The notes: generated from the letters alone by a model not told the origin. Shown: positions 7,676 to 14,582, counted from the stretch's first letter. The stretch: 20,409 nucleotides of DNA from an uncultured Thermoplasmata archaeon (GCA_946545675.1 CAMNNR010000006.1:1-20409), one strand, 5' to 3'. Program-made: numbers and translations.

Positions 7676-8410
7676 TCAGGATTTGTCTTCGAGCCTGCTC
7701 TCGCGGAGGGCTGCGAGGAGCTCCTCCCTCTCGACGCGGGTGATGTCCCTGTACCTTCCGGATTTCAGGTTACCGAGCTCGATGTTCATGATGCGTACCC
7801 TGACCAGTTTCACGACACCGTATCCGAAGTACTCACACATCCTGCGGATCTGACGGTTCAGACCCTGCTTGAGGATGATCCTGAATGTGAACTGGTCTAT
7901 CTCCGTGACCTTGCATCTGCGGGTGACGACGTTCTCGTCAATCGGCACTCCGCCTGACATCCCGCGAACGAAATCCTTGGTGATCTCCCTGTCGACGGTG
8001 ACGATGTATTCCTTCTCGTGACCGTAGCGGGAGCGCATGATCTTGTTCGCCAGGTCCCCGTCGTTGGTGAGCAGGAGGAGCCCTTCGGAATCCTTGTCGA
8101 GCCTCCCTATCGTGAAGATCCTGCGGGGGTAGTTGATGTAGTCGATGACGTTGTCCTTGTCCCCTGGGTCTGCGGTGCAGGTGAGTCCGCGGGGTTTGTT
8201 GAAGACGAGGATCACGGTACCGCCGGTGTCCTTGGAGATGGGCTTCCCGTCCACGCAGACCCTGTCGCCGGGAGATACCCTGTCCCCCAGGACCGCAGGT
8301 TTGCCGTTGAGGGTCACACGACCTTCCTCGATGAGCCTGTCGGCCGCCCTGCGGGATGCCACGCCGGCCTCTGCGATGAACTTGTTCAGACGGACTCCAT
8401 CTCCTTCCAT
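7676..8410 (-). CDS. rluF: RluF-like 23S rRNA pseudouridine synthase (RsuA family)
   Basis: The 244-residue protein has an N-terminal S4 RNA-binding domain (about 5-60, RLNKFIAEAGVASRRAADRLI). A RsuA-type catalytic domain follows with GRLDKDSEGL, in which D105 is the catalytic aspartate. The segments EKEYIVTVDREITKDFVRGM and LNRQIRRMCEYFGY, with the following RIMNIELG, closely follow bacterial RluF, which isomerises U2604 of 23S rRNA (E. coli numbering). The RsuA family is typically bacterial, so acquisition by transfer is likely; the target site in archaeal rRNA is unproven. A TATA box at 8431-8440 (minus strand) lies about 26 bases before the ATG, so the transcript is probably leaderless. 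It is divergent from the pirin gene and converges on the Hsp70 operon. Confidence 0.88.
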   Translation of the reverse strand: MEGDGVRLNKFIAEAGVASRRAADRLIEEGRVTLNGKPAVLGDRVSPGDRVCVDGKPISKDTGGTVILVFNKPRGLTCTADPGDKDNVIDYINYPRRIFTIGRLDKDSEGLLLLTNDGDLANKIMRSRYGHEKEYIVTVDREITKDFVRGMSGGVPIDENVVTRRCKVTEIDQFTFRIILKQGLNRQIRRMCEYFGYGVVKLVRVRIMNIELGNLKSGRYRDITRVEREELLAALRESRLEDKS

Positions 8411-8430
8411 GGACTTGTCTATGCCGAGCC

Positions 8431-8460
8431 GATATAAAAACTAGAAGAAATCCATATCTA
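8431..8460. promoter_or_regulatory. Divergent TATA boxes for the rluF-like and pirin genes
   Basis: On the minus strand TTTTTATATC (8440-8431) lies about 26 bases before the pseudouridine synthase ATG. On the plus strand CATATCTA (8453-8460) lies about 25 bases before the pirin ATG at 8482. The 71-base gap holds both promoters, and each spacing predicts a leaderless transcript. Confidence 0.6.
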
Positions 8461-8481
8461 GGGACTTGGTTATTACCCCTC

Positions 8482-9522
8482 ATGGGCCTATTCGGCAGGA
8501 TAAGGGACGGCGGACCCGTCCTCAGGGAAATGGTAGCAGACCTCCACTGGGACATCGATGATCCCTTCATCTTCGCATCCCATCATTTCGACCTATATCC
8601 TGTGGGTAACGAAAGGCAGGCGCCTCCGAAAGAGGAAGTCGACAGGAAGGACCTGGGCAACGACTACTACAAACTCTTCGGCTACAGACTCTACACCAGC
8701 AAGATGACTCCCGGTTTCCAGCTCCATTCCCATTGGGGATATGAGACCATAACCCTCGTGCCTCAGGGGTACGTGGACCATTTCGACAGCCTAGGGAACC
8801 AGGGCAGATACGGTTACGGGGACATGCAGTGGATCACCGCCGGAGGCAGGTACCACCACTGCGAGATGTACCCCCTGGTCCACCAGGACAGGAAGAACCC
8901 CCAGCTGGTGACCCAGATAATGATCAACCTCCCGCTCAGCGAGAAGGACACCCCTCCGGAGGTGCACACGGTCTGGAAGGAGGACCTCACCGAGTTCGAG
9001 GAGAACGGTTGCAAATTCACGCTTCTGGCGGGCACCTTTGCGGGAAGGACCGCCACCGTACCCAGCAAGAGGTCCTGGGCCGCGAATCCCGCACACCACG
9101 TCACCATACTGCGTGTCCTCATGGCCCCTGGGACATCCTTCACCCTAGGAAAGACCGAGGCTGTCAACCGCAACATCTACCTGACCGAGGGCGGGGCCAC
9201 CGTAGCGGGAAAGGCATACAAACCCTCCACCCGTCTCAAGCTGAAACCTGACTGCGAGGTGGAGATCGTCATGGGCGACACAGAGTCTGAAGTATGGCTC
9301 CTGGAAGGCGACCCGATCGGGGAGAAGCAGTCCCGCTGGGGACCCGTGATCCTGGGCACCGATGCGGAAGTCAGGAAGGCAGTCAACATCATCCGCCAGA
9401 AGGAGATGGATGAGTGGCAATGGGATTTCGTGAACCAGAAACAACCTCTGGGAACGGAACGTTTCTACAGGTCTGCCGACGGTTCCGAGAGCCGTCCCAA
9501 CAGTAAGAACGAGGGCGAATGA
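8482..9522 (+). CDS. Pirin family protein
   Basis: Pirins are iron-binding bicupins; some members are quercetin 2,3-dioxygenases, others act in transcription or redox sensing. In this 346-residue protein the N-terminal cupin carries the family signature. HSHWGYETIT gives H82 and H84, then GYVDHFDSLGNQG and GDMQWITAGGRYHHCEM give H126 and E128. These match the four metal ligands of pirin (two His from H-x-H, then His and Glu). A second cupin-like half covers about 180-290. The C-terminal extension of about 50 charged residues (RQKEMDEWQWDFVNQ onward) makes it longer than typical pirins (about 230-300). It stands alone, divergent from the rluF-like gene. The substrate cannot be told from sequence. 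Confidence 0.9.
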   Translation: MGLFGRIRDGGPVLREMVADLHWDIDDPFIFASHHFDLYPVGNERQAPPKEEVDRKDLGNDYYKLFGYRLYTSKMTPGFQLHSHWGYETITLVPQGYVDHFDSLGNQGRYGYGDMQWITAGGRYHHCEMYPLVHQDRKNPQLVTQIMINLPLSEKDTPPEVHTVWKEDLTEFEENGCKFTLLAGTFAGRTATVPSKRSWAANPAHHVTILRVLMAPGTSFTLGKTEAVNRNIYLTEGGATVAGKAYKPSTRLKLKPDCEVEIVMGDTESEVWLLEGDPIGEKQSRWGPVILGTDAEVRKAVNIIRQKEMDEWQWDFVNQKQPLGTERFYRSADGSESRPNSKNEGE

Positions 9523-9542
9523 CCCAGCGCTGGTAAAATCGC

Positions 9543-9554
9543 TGATTTTTATAC
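9543..9554 (+). promoter_or_regulatory. TATA box of the parvulin gene
   Basis: TGATTTTTATAC is centred about 26 bases upstream of the ATG at 9576, predicting a leaderless mRNA for the parvulin / H1-like gene pair. Confidence 0.6.
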
Positions 9555-9575
9555 TGTTAATACAATACGGCCCAT

Positions 9576-9854
9576 ATGACAAGCAAAGTGCATGCGGCCC
9601 ACATCCTCGTAAAGGACGAGAGGAAGGCCAACGAACTCAAGGCGAAGATCGATGCCGGAGACAACTTCGGCGAGATTGCCAAGAAGTGGTCCAGCTGCCC
9701 CTCCAAGAAGAAGGGCGGTGACCTAGGGTGGTTCGGAAAGGGAGATATGGTCCCCGAATTCGAGTCCGCCGCGTTCAACGCCAAGGCCGGCGATGTGGTC
9801 GTCTGCCACACCAAGTTCGGATGGCATGTCATCAAAGTCATCGAGACAAAGTGA
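9576..9854 (+). CDS. Parvulin-type peptidyl-prolyl cis-trans isomerase
   Basis: At 92 residues this is a stand-alone parvulin domain without signal peptide, so it is a cytoplasmic folding helper that isomerises X-Pro bonds. The characteristic elements are present in order: VHAAHILVKDE at the start, FGEIAKKWSSCPSKKKGGDLGWFGKGDMVPEF in the middle, and the C-terminal strand pattern TKFGWHVIKV. The conserved histidines of the active site are seen in AAHIL and GWHVI. The next gene begins 5 bases after the stop, so the two are co-transcribed. Confidence 0.95.
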   Translation: MTSKVHAAHILVKDERKANELKAKIDAGDNFGEIAKKWSSCPSKKKGGDLGWFGKGDMVPEFESAAFNAKAGDVVVCHTKFGWHVIKVIETK

Positions 9855-9859
9855 TTCAC

Positions 9860-10423
9860 ATGGGACTCTTCAACAGGAAGCAGAACAAGGAAGAGCCCAA
9901 GGAAAGGGAACCTGTCAAAGAACTTGACAAGAGCTACTACGTCAAAACCTCTCCCGCGGCCAAAACCGCGAACAAAGACAAACCGAAGGTGAAGAAAACG
10001 GCAACCGAAAAGAAACCCGCAGAGAAGAAAGAGGTAGCGAAGCCTGCAGCAGAGAAGAAGACCGCTGCAAAACCCGCTGCCAAAAAGACCGCAGCGAAGC
10101 CTGCAGCAGAGAAGAAGACCGCTGCAAAACCCGCAGAGAAGAAACCTGCCGCCACCAAACCTGCAGCCGAGAAGAAGACCGCAGCGAAGCCTGCTGCGGA
10201 GAAGAAGGCGGCAGCACCCAAGAAAGACAGCAAGACCTACCTGATCTCCCCCAACTCCGAGAAGAACAAATGGCAGGTCAAAGCCCACGGAGCCGAAAGG
10301 GTCCTGAAGTACTTCAACACCAAGAAAGAGGCCGAGGAATACGTCAAAGGACTCCAGGCCAACAACTCGAACGCCAAGGTTCACAAACAGAAAAAGGATG
10401 GAACCTTCCAGAAAAAGAAGTGA
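9860..10423 (+). CDS. Histone H1-like Lys/Ala/Pro-repeat protein with DUF2188-like C-terminus
   Basis: The 187-residue protein has three parts: a charged N-terminus (1-35), a long low-complexity tract (about 35-122) of repeated KPAAEKKTAA units, and a compact C-terminal domain (about 125-187). The tract resembles histone H1 tails and bacterial AlgP/HctB-like proteins and should be disordered and strongly basic, suiting DNA or RNA binding. The C-terminus (YLISPNSEKNKWQVKAHGAERVLKYFNTKKEAEEYVKGL, then a basic tail KVHKQKKDGTFQKKK) fits the DUF2188 pattern of a WxV strand, K/T-rich turn and EAxE helix. ATG at 9860 is preferred because it follows the parvulin stop by 5 bases and begins MGLFNRK; the frame is open further upstream only as an overlap of the parvulin gene. 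I infer a nucleoid or RNA-associated role. Confidence 0.85.
   Translation: MGLFNRKQNKEEPKEREPVKELDKSYYVKTSPAAKTANKDKPKVKKTATEKKPAEKKEVAKPAAEKKTAAKPAAKKTAAKPAAEKKTAAKPAEKKPAATKPAAEKKTAAKPAAEKKAAAPKKDSKTYLISPNSEKNKWQVKAHGAERVLKYFNTKKEAEEYVKGLQANNSNAKVHKQKKDGTFQKKK
10036..10134 (+). repeat. Identical 42-bp direct repeats in the H1-like gene
   Basis: The 42 bases at 10036-10077 recur without change at 10093-10134, in the same frame, separated by 15 bases. A third, diverged copy of the same codons follows near 10162-10205. Identity at silent positions points to recent duplication, so copy number of the KPAA units probably varies between strains. Confidence 0.9.
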
Positions 10424-10430
10424 AAGGGCC

Positions 10431-10450
10431 TACTATCACATTTGATAGTA
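10431..10450 (+). promoter_or_regulatory. Perfect dyad, candidate operator of the HxlR-type regulator
   Basis: TACTATCA (10431-10438) and TGATAGTA (10443-10450) are exact inverted arms separated by CATT. The dyad lies just upstream of the TATA-like TAAATA (10459-10464). It resembles TACTAT/ATAGTA sites bound by DUF24/HxlR-family regulators such as YodB. Autoregulation is inferred; the dyad could also act as the 3' hairpin of the preceding gene, but no T-run follows it. Confidence 0.6.
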
Positions 10451-10487
10451 CAAATGCCTAAATACTCCTTATAATAATGGTGACCTC

Positions 10488-10865
10488 ATGAGGAAAGCAC
10501 CCAGGACAGATTGTGCGATTGATGCTGCTATGTCCGTGATCGAAGGCAGGTGGAAGACAGTGATTATCTGTATCCTTGCCAAGAACGGTGCCCCCATGAG
10601 GTTCAACCAGCTCATCAGCAGGATCGACGGCATCTCACCGAGGATCTTCACCTTACAGCTGAAAGAGCTCGAATCCGACGGCATCATCTTCAGGAATGTC
10701 CGTTCTACCTCGCCTAAGTGCGTGGAATACTCCCTCACCGATAAGGGAAACAGCTTGCTCCCCATCCTCGCGCAGCTTGCTGAGTGGGGATTGCAGCACA
10801 TGTTCCCCAACATGGTCGTCTTCGAAGGAGAGGCCGATTCCGAATCGGAGAAGGCCACTGTCTGA
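10488..10865 (+). CDS. HxlR (DUF24) family winged-helix transcriptional regulator
   Basis: The 125-residue protein matches the family along its whole length. It has the N-terminal cysteine (C9) used for thiol sensing in several members, then IEGRWKTVIICILAKNGAPMRFNQLI and the recognition helix region ISPRIFTLQLKELESDGII. The wing follows, with the P-x2-VEYSLTDKG motif (PKCVEYSLTDKG). HxlR regulators form dimers that bind palindromes and often respond to aldehydes, quinones or redox stress; the signal here is unknown. TAAATA at 10459-10464 lies about 26 bases before the ATG, giving a leaderless transcript, and a perfect dyad sits just upstream. No obvious target gene is adjacent on this strand, so it may control itself and distant genes. 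Confidence 0.93.
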   Translation: MRKAPRTDCAIDAAMSVIEGRWKTVIICILAKNGAPMRFNQLISRIDGISPRIFTLQLKELESDGIIFRNVRSTSPKCVEYSLTDKGNSLLPILAQLAEWGLQHMFPNMVVFEGEADSESEKATV

Positions 10866-10903
10866 TACTGTCTGCACCCTGTGGAGACTCATATCCCAGT
10901 AAA

Positions 10904-10913
10904 CCTTATATAC
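10904..10913 (+). promoter_or_regulatory. TATA box of the 5S rRNA gene
   Basis: CCTTATATAC (10904-10913) lies about 26 bases upstream of the predicted 5S start near 10936, the normal archaeal spacing. Confidence 0.7.
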
Positions 10914-10935
10914 AATCCAACTATGGAGAGGATTG

Positions 10936-11058
10936 GTCTGACGGCCATAGCGGAGGGGTTCACCCGGTCCCATTTCGAACCCGGCAGTTAAGCCCTCCCG
11001 CGTAGATGTCGCGTACTGTGTTGCGCAAGTGCACGGGAAAGCATCCACGCTGTCAACC
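10936..11058 (+). rRNA. rrf: 5S ribosomal RNA
   Basis: The conserved archaeal 5S core is plain: GGCCATAGCGG near the start, CACCCGGTCCCAT, TTCGAACCCGG, AGTTAAGCCCTCCCGCG, then a GTACTGTGTTGCGC segment and GCACGGGAAAGC. Helix I forms between TGACGGC (10939-10945) and GCTGTCA (11049-11055), with flanking GGT and ACC pairing around a bulge. The length is about 120 nucleotides. A pyrimidine-rich tract from 11060 probably terminates it. No 16S or 23S gene or tRNA lies beside it, which fits the scattered rRNA genes of Thermoplasmata. End points are good to a few bases. Confidence 0.93.
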
Positions 11059-11113
11059 ACTTCTTCACTTCTCTTGGTTGGGCAGAGCCATTGATTTCTC
11101 CCTGCCGTCAGCT

Positions 11114-11674
11114 TCACAGGAAACCGAGACCTTCAAGGAGGAACTTGGTACCGATTAGAATAAGGATCGTACCGCCGAGGAGTTCCGCCTTATTGCCGAA
11201 CTTGTCACCGATCATCCCTCCGAGATACACGCCGACCATCGATATGGCCATGGTGATTACACCTATGGCCGTAGCGGGGACGAATATCTCCCCGGTCTCC
11301 ATGGCCAGGGAAATACCCACTGCGAGCGCATCTATACTCGTGGCTACAGCAAGTAAAAACATTATCCCCACACCCAGATTGCCGTCGAGCTCCTCGTCCC
11401 CTCCGGCCAATGCCTCCTTGATCATATTGGCACCGATGAGGAGGAGCAGGATGAAAGCCACCCAATGGGTGTAGTCCGAGATGTAATCGTAGAATGCCTG
11501 ACCGAGATAGAATCCGATCAACGGCATGAGTGCCTGGAAGACCCCGAACCAGAGACCCACGAGGAGCGCCTGCGGGAACCTCACCTTGCCTATTGCTAGG
11601 CCTTTGCAAAGGGACACGGCGAAGGCATCCATCGCAAGACCGACGGCAATCAGGATGATGGTTAGGGGATCCAC
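11114..11674 (-). CDS. mntP: MntP-type putative manganese efflux pump
   Basis: The 186-residue protein has six hydrophobic helices and two internally related halves, the MntP layout. The conserved acidic motifs are present: GLAMDAFAVSLCKGL in helix 1 and ATSIDALAVGISLA in helix 4, with the family's aspartates. MntP exports Mn2+ across the cytoplasmic membrane. The start is GTG at 11674; an ATG two bases upstream is in another frame. A minus-strand TATA box (CTATATAC, about 11696-11703) lies about 25 bases before the GTG, so the message is probably leaderless, which leaves no room for the yybP-ykoY manganese riboswitch that controls bacterial mntP. It lies downstream of mtaB on the same strand but is separated by two hairpins and its own promoter. 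Confidence 0.93.
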   Translation of the reverse strand: MDPLTIILIAVGLAMDAFAVSLCKGLAIGKVRFPQALLVGLWFGVFQALMPLIGFYLGQAFYDYISDYTHWVAFILLLLIGANMIKEALAGGDEELDGNLGVGIMFLLAVATSIDALAVGISLAMETGEIFVPATAIGVITMAISMVGVYLGGMIGDKFGNKAELLGGTILILIGTKFLLEGLGFL

Positions 11675-11694
11675 ATCCCGGAAAAGAGGTATCG

Positions 11695-11703
11695 GTATAT
11701 AGC
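11695..11703 (-). promoter_or_regulatory. TATA box of mntP
   Basis: The minus-strand sequence CTATATACC lies about 25 bases upstream of the GTG start at 11674. Confidence 0.55.
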
Positions 11704-11735
11704 GTCAACCCACTGAATGCGATACGAGAAGGGTC

Positions 11736-11784
11736 CGCGGGCCGGAGCCCGCGAGAATGTAGGTCCCGGGCGCATGGGCCCGGG
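11736..11784 (-). terminator. Two G+C-rich hairpins downstream of mtaB
   Basis: Reading down the mtaB message, the first hairpin pairs 11784-11778 with 11771-11765 (7 bp, 6-base loop). The second pairs 11753-11747 with 11742-11736 (7 bp, 4-base loop). They start 22 bases after the mtaB stop. There is no strong U-tract after them, so they may stabilise the 3' end of an abundant mRNA rather than terminate it. Confidence 0.6.
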
Positions 11785-11805
11785 TAAGTGATTTGTCTTT
11801 ACAAC

Positions 11806-13206
11806 TCAGAGACCGTAGTTCTTGAGGTTGTAGTTGGGGACGTGTCCGTTGTATTCCTTGTGGCACATCTCCGCGAACTTGTCGGTCTCGGTAGGCAGGG
11901 CCTCGATCTTCTTCTGGCAGTCGTCAAGGGTCTCCTTCTGCTTGACGGTGAGGAGGAGTTCCTTCTTGTCGTATCCGCGGTTGATGATCTCGATTGCCTT
12001 GAGTGCGGCAGCCCTGGTCCTGGTGTAGTAGTCGTCGGCGTTCGCCATCATGGCCTGTCCGATCTCGTATGCGTGGTCGTATGCGAGGATGTAGGACTCT
12101 GCGGACCTGGTGAAGTCGGCGGTCCTGTAGAGGTCACGGAGGGTCTTGGCGTTGCCGGTCTCGATTGCGGTGTTCATCAGAGCGCACTCGTATCCGAGGG
12201 ATCCGAGCCAGCACTGGACAGAGGTTCCACCGAACTCGGGGTGATACTCGACGGACTCGTTGGACCAGCAGTCGCAGATCTGAGCGGGGAGGTTACCCAT
12301 CAGGTCGCAGTGTGCGCACTGACAGTTCTTTCCTTCCTGGGTGGTGGGGTTTCCTGCAATTGCTTTGCAGATGGGTCCCTCGTAACCGCAGTCCTTGTCG
12401 GGTCCGGATGCGCCGCACTCCCAGGCAACCAGGGTCCTTCCGGCAGAGATTGCACGGGTGATTGCGGAGAAGGTCTTCTGGACATCGAGGTCCACAAGTC
12501 CTCCGGCCATGAACATTGCGACGTTCGCACCGGAACAGTCGGTGTCTCCTCCGGGAACGGTCCTGTTCCTCTTGGCGACGTCAACCATCTCGGTCCAGAC
12601 GTATTCCATGTCGATGGATCCAAGGTATCCGACACCGTACAGGAATGCGACGATGTCTCCCTGGGTGACTGCGAAGTCAGCGAACTCTTTTCCACCGACG
12701 GACTCGACGGAAAGGTTGTCTGCACCGTTCTCACAGGCGATGTCGCAGCACTGGAAGAACAGCTCGGGGTAGGAGTGCTCGGTCTCCTGGCCGACCCTGA
12801 GTCCGAGGTCGTGCTCACGCTGGTCGGGGATGGTGTGCCTTACACCGCAGGCGAGGCCGTATTCCTCGTGGAACTTCTCGCAGACCTCTTTCTGGCCGGC
12901 GACGACGGGTGCGGAGAGTTTCTCCTGGTTCATCTGGGAGACCCACTCAGTCTCAAGGTGGACTGCAGGGAATCCAGCGGTGATTGCCCTGTTGAGACAA
13001 TCGGTGGAGATGTAGTCGACGTACTCTTTGCGGAGTTTTGCGGCGTCTTTCTCGGTTCCGGGCCTGGGAGCGTAGTTGATCTCAGGGATGACGTATCCGG
13101 CTCCGATCTTGAGGTCGAATCCTTCGGTGACAGGGTGTAATGCGGTTCCCATGACCATTTCGTCAGCAGACTTGTAGGCCATGCTCTTGTATTTGATAGA
13201 AGTCAT
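11806..13206 (-). CDS. mtaB: Methanol:corrinoid methyltransferase MtaB
   Basis: MtaB is a zinc enzyme that cleaves the C-O bond of methanol and passes the methyl group to Co(I) of the corrinoid on MtaC, the first step of methanol-dependent methanogenesis in the cytoplasm. The 466-residue sequence matches MtaB throughout. The zinc ligands reported for the Methanosarcina barkeri enzyme (Glu164, Cys220, Cys269) correspond with a constant offset of four to E168 (SVESVGG), C224 (GGDTDCSGA) and C273 (DKDCGYEGP). The start is ATG 13206: it is 2 bases after the mtaC stop, and GGAGGT at the very end of mtaC forms its ribosome binding site. An open frame extends further upstream but only overlaps mtaC. 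There is no in-frame TAG; MtaB, unlike the methylamine enzymes, needs no pyrrolysine. Confidence 0.98.
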   Translation of the reverse strand: MTSIKYKSMAYKSADEMVMGTALHPVTEGFDLKIGAGYVIPEINYAPRPGTEKDAAKLRKEYVDYISTDCLNRAITAGFPAVHLETEWVSQMNQEKLSAPVVAGQKEVCEKFHEEYGLACGVRHTIPDQREHDLGLRVGQETEHSYPELFFQCCDIACENGADNLSVESVGGKEFADFAVTQGDIVAFLYGVGYLGSIDMEYVWTEMVDVAKRNRTVPGGDTDCSGANVAMFMAGGLVDLDVQKTFSAITRAISAGRTLVAWECGASGPDKDCGYEGPICKAIAGNPTTQEGKNCQCAHCDLMGNLPAQICDCWSNESVEYHPEFGGTSVQCWLGSLGYECALMNTAIETGNAKTLRDLYRTADFTRSAESYILAYDHAYEIGQAMMANADDYYTRTRAAALKAIEIINRGYDKKELLLTVKQKETLDDCQKKIEALPTETDKFAEMCHKEYNGHVPNYNLKNYGL

Positions 13207-13208
13207 GT

Positions 13209-13991
13209 TCAAGCACCTCCAACGATGGAGTCCCACTCCTCGTTGATCCTCTTCCAGTCGTATCCCTCGAGCAGTTTCTGTGCGATGGGGGCGGTGTGGT
13301 TTGCTTTGTCGGAGTGGATACCGAGCTCGTAGGAAGTTGCGTACTCCCTGTTGACTGCACCTCCGCATCCCATGAGGGGGATGTTGAGTCCGGCTTCCTT
13401 GATGAGTTTTGCCTCAGCGGGGAATGCGGACATGGTGGTGGTCATGAGTGCGGTTCCGGAAATGAAGAGGGGCTTGATCTCCTTCACTTTGTCGACTGCG
13501 ACGGTGACAGGGACGTCACGTCCGAGGTCGATGACATTGTATCCGGCTGCCTTCATCATAGCGGCAGCGATGTTCTTTCCGATGTCGTGGGGGTCTCCCT
13601 CTGCTGCGTGCATGATAACATCAGCTTTGGTCTCACGGGCTCCACCCATGGACTTCTCTGCGAGTTTGATACCTACTTCCATGACCTTGGCTGCTACCAT
13701 CATGTCAGGGAGATAGTAAACGTGGTCAGCGTAGAGCTTTCCGACTGCGTCGATTCCGGGAACAAGTCCGCCGTTGATAACGTCGGCGGCTGCATATTTG
13801 CCCATGGCGGCCATCATTGCGGGTGCGATGTCCTTGACTTTCTTGAAAAGAACGCACTCGGCAACAGCCCTCATAAGGGGATCGTCGGGGAGCATCTTCT
13901 CGGCTGCGGACTCAGGGGTCTCTACAACCTGTGTTTTGACATCATAACGGGTGAGGATTTTTGAGAAATCCACCTTGCTGTAGTCAATCAT
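13209..13991 (-). CDS. mtaC: Methanol-specific corrinoid protein MtaC
   Basis: The 260-residue protein carries the methyl group between MtaB and the methyltransferase MtaA, which passes it to coenzyme M; no mtaA is in the window. The N-terminal helical cap domain (about 35-115) is followed by a B12-binding Rossmann domain. Its signature GDPHDIGKN has H135 as the lower axial cobalt ligand, and the SGT and GGA motifs (SGTALMTTTM, GCGGAVNRE) enclose the nucleotide tail. ATG at 13991 is preceded by GGAGG with about 8 bases spacing. It is the first gene of the mtaCB operon, the usual order. The last codons (GGA GGT GCT) double as the mtaB ribosome binding site. Confidence 0.98.
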   Translation of the reverse strand: MIDYSKVDFSKILTRYDVKTQVVETPESAAEKMLPDDPLMRAVAECVLFKKVKDIAPAMMAAMGKYAAADVINGGLVPGIDAVGKLYADHVYYLPDMMVAAKVMEVGIKLAEKSMGGARETKADVIMHAAEGDPHDIGKNIAAAMMKAAGYNVIDLGRDVPVTVAVDKVKEIKPLFISGTALMTTTMSAFPAEAKLIKEAGLNIPLMGCGGAVNREYATSYELGIHSDKANHTAPIAQKLLEGYDWKRINEEWDSIVGGA

Positions 13992-14005
13992 TTGTTTTCC
14001 TCCAA

Positions 14006-14023
14006 ATCGGAACGAATTCCGAT
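14006..14023 (-). promoter_or_regulatory. Leader hairpin at the predicted 5' end of mtaCB mRNA
   Basis: On the minus strand ATCGGAA (14023-14017), TTCG and TTCCGAT (14012-14006) form a perfect 7-bp stem with a UUCG loop. The TATA box upstream predicts transcription to start at or next to 14023, so the RNA would begin with this stem, followed at once by the GGAGG site. It may protect the 5' end or affect translation; both are inference. Confidence 0.55.
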
Positions 14024-14042
14024 GAGTTCTACATTGAGTGTA

Positions 14043-14053
14043 CCTATATAATC
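14043..14053 (-). promoter_or_regulatory. TATA box of mtaCB
   Basis: The minus-strand sequence GATTATATAGG, read 14053-14043, lies about 55 bases before the mtaC ATG. It predicts a short leader of roughly 30 bases, unlike the leaderless genes around it. Confidence 0.7.
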
Positions 14054-14072
14054 TATTGGACGAATGATAGAT

Positions 14073-14096
14073 TAAAATTAAATATGTAAAATTAAA
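14073..14096. repeat. Direct 10-bp repeat upstream of the mtaCB promoter
   Basis: TAAAATTAAA occurs at 14073-14082 and 14087-14096, 20-50 bases upstream of the mtaCB TATA box. In such A+T-rich DNA, chance recurrence is possible, so a role as activator site is only a suggestion. Confidence 0.4.
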
Positions 14097-14553
14097 AAAC
14101 CTCTAACACTATTGTGGTTATATGCCTTTTGGACCTTACTATATTCGTATTTTGTTTAAATAAAAAATAGGCAAGTTATAGACTTATTTAAGTTTACTTA
14201 AACCCCGTTGATTCAATGTCTGGCTACACCTTATGGCTAAATGTTCCATCCAATCCAACTTCCACGCCTATTTTCCGGACTCCTCTGGGGAGAAAATGAT
14301 GGATGGATGCTTAATCTACTGAAGACCGAAAATAAAAATTTCAACCCCTATTTTTACCGTATTACCTATACAAAATAAGAGAAAGTCGGCAAAATAATAA
14401 GGCTCGGTTTTTAGCTGGATTCTCAGCGATTGGCACCGTCGAAAACAATCCCACTGAACAATACACAAAAACCTTCCATCAGTTCCGAGAGGAAACTGTG
14501 ATAATGAATCGAATTGGCATAATATGTGCCGGCACGGCAGAAACAAGTTAAAC

Positions 14554-14582
14554 GGACCCGTCCCCGAAAGGGGGCGGTGTCC
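14554..14582 (-). terminator. Strong hairpin downstream of the isochorismatase-family gene
   Basis: Arms 14554-14565 and 14570-14582 pair over 12 bp with one bulged T (position 14578), closed by a four-base loop (GAAA on the plus strand). It begins 33 bases after the hydrolase stop and is followed on the minus strand by a moderately T-rich stretch. Confidence 0.6.

Noticed and set aside
9524-9533. 10-bp palindrome CCAGCGCTGG between pirin and parvulin genes
   Set aside because: It is short, not placed relative to the TATA box in a telling way, and not repeated elsewhere in the window.
10036-10134. Possible CRISPR-like repeats
   Set aside because: The repeats are in frame, encode KPAA units, are separated by only 15 bases and show no spacers.
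11675-11735. Manganese riboswitch (yybP-ykoY) upstream of mntP
   Set aside because: The TATA box is only about 25 bases before the start codon, leaving no leader RNA.
11788-13140. Long open frame of 450 codons antisense to mtaB
   Set aside because: It lies opposite a certain gene, its translation is rich in Val/Gly/Leu/Asp with no recognisable motif, and it arises from the strong third-position G/C bias of mtaB.
11806-13206. Pyrrolysine codon in the methyltransferase gene
   Set aside because: There is no in-frame TAG, and the product is MtaB (methanol), not a pyrrolysine-containing methylamine methyltransferase.
13296-13964. Antisense 222-codon frame over mtaC
   Set aside because: It is composition-driven, with no start signal and no family resemblance.
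14526-14535. 10-bp palindrome GTGCCGGCAC
   Set aside because: It is isolated and near a stronger terminator hairpin, with no evidence of function.
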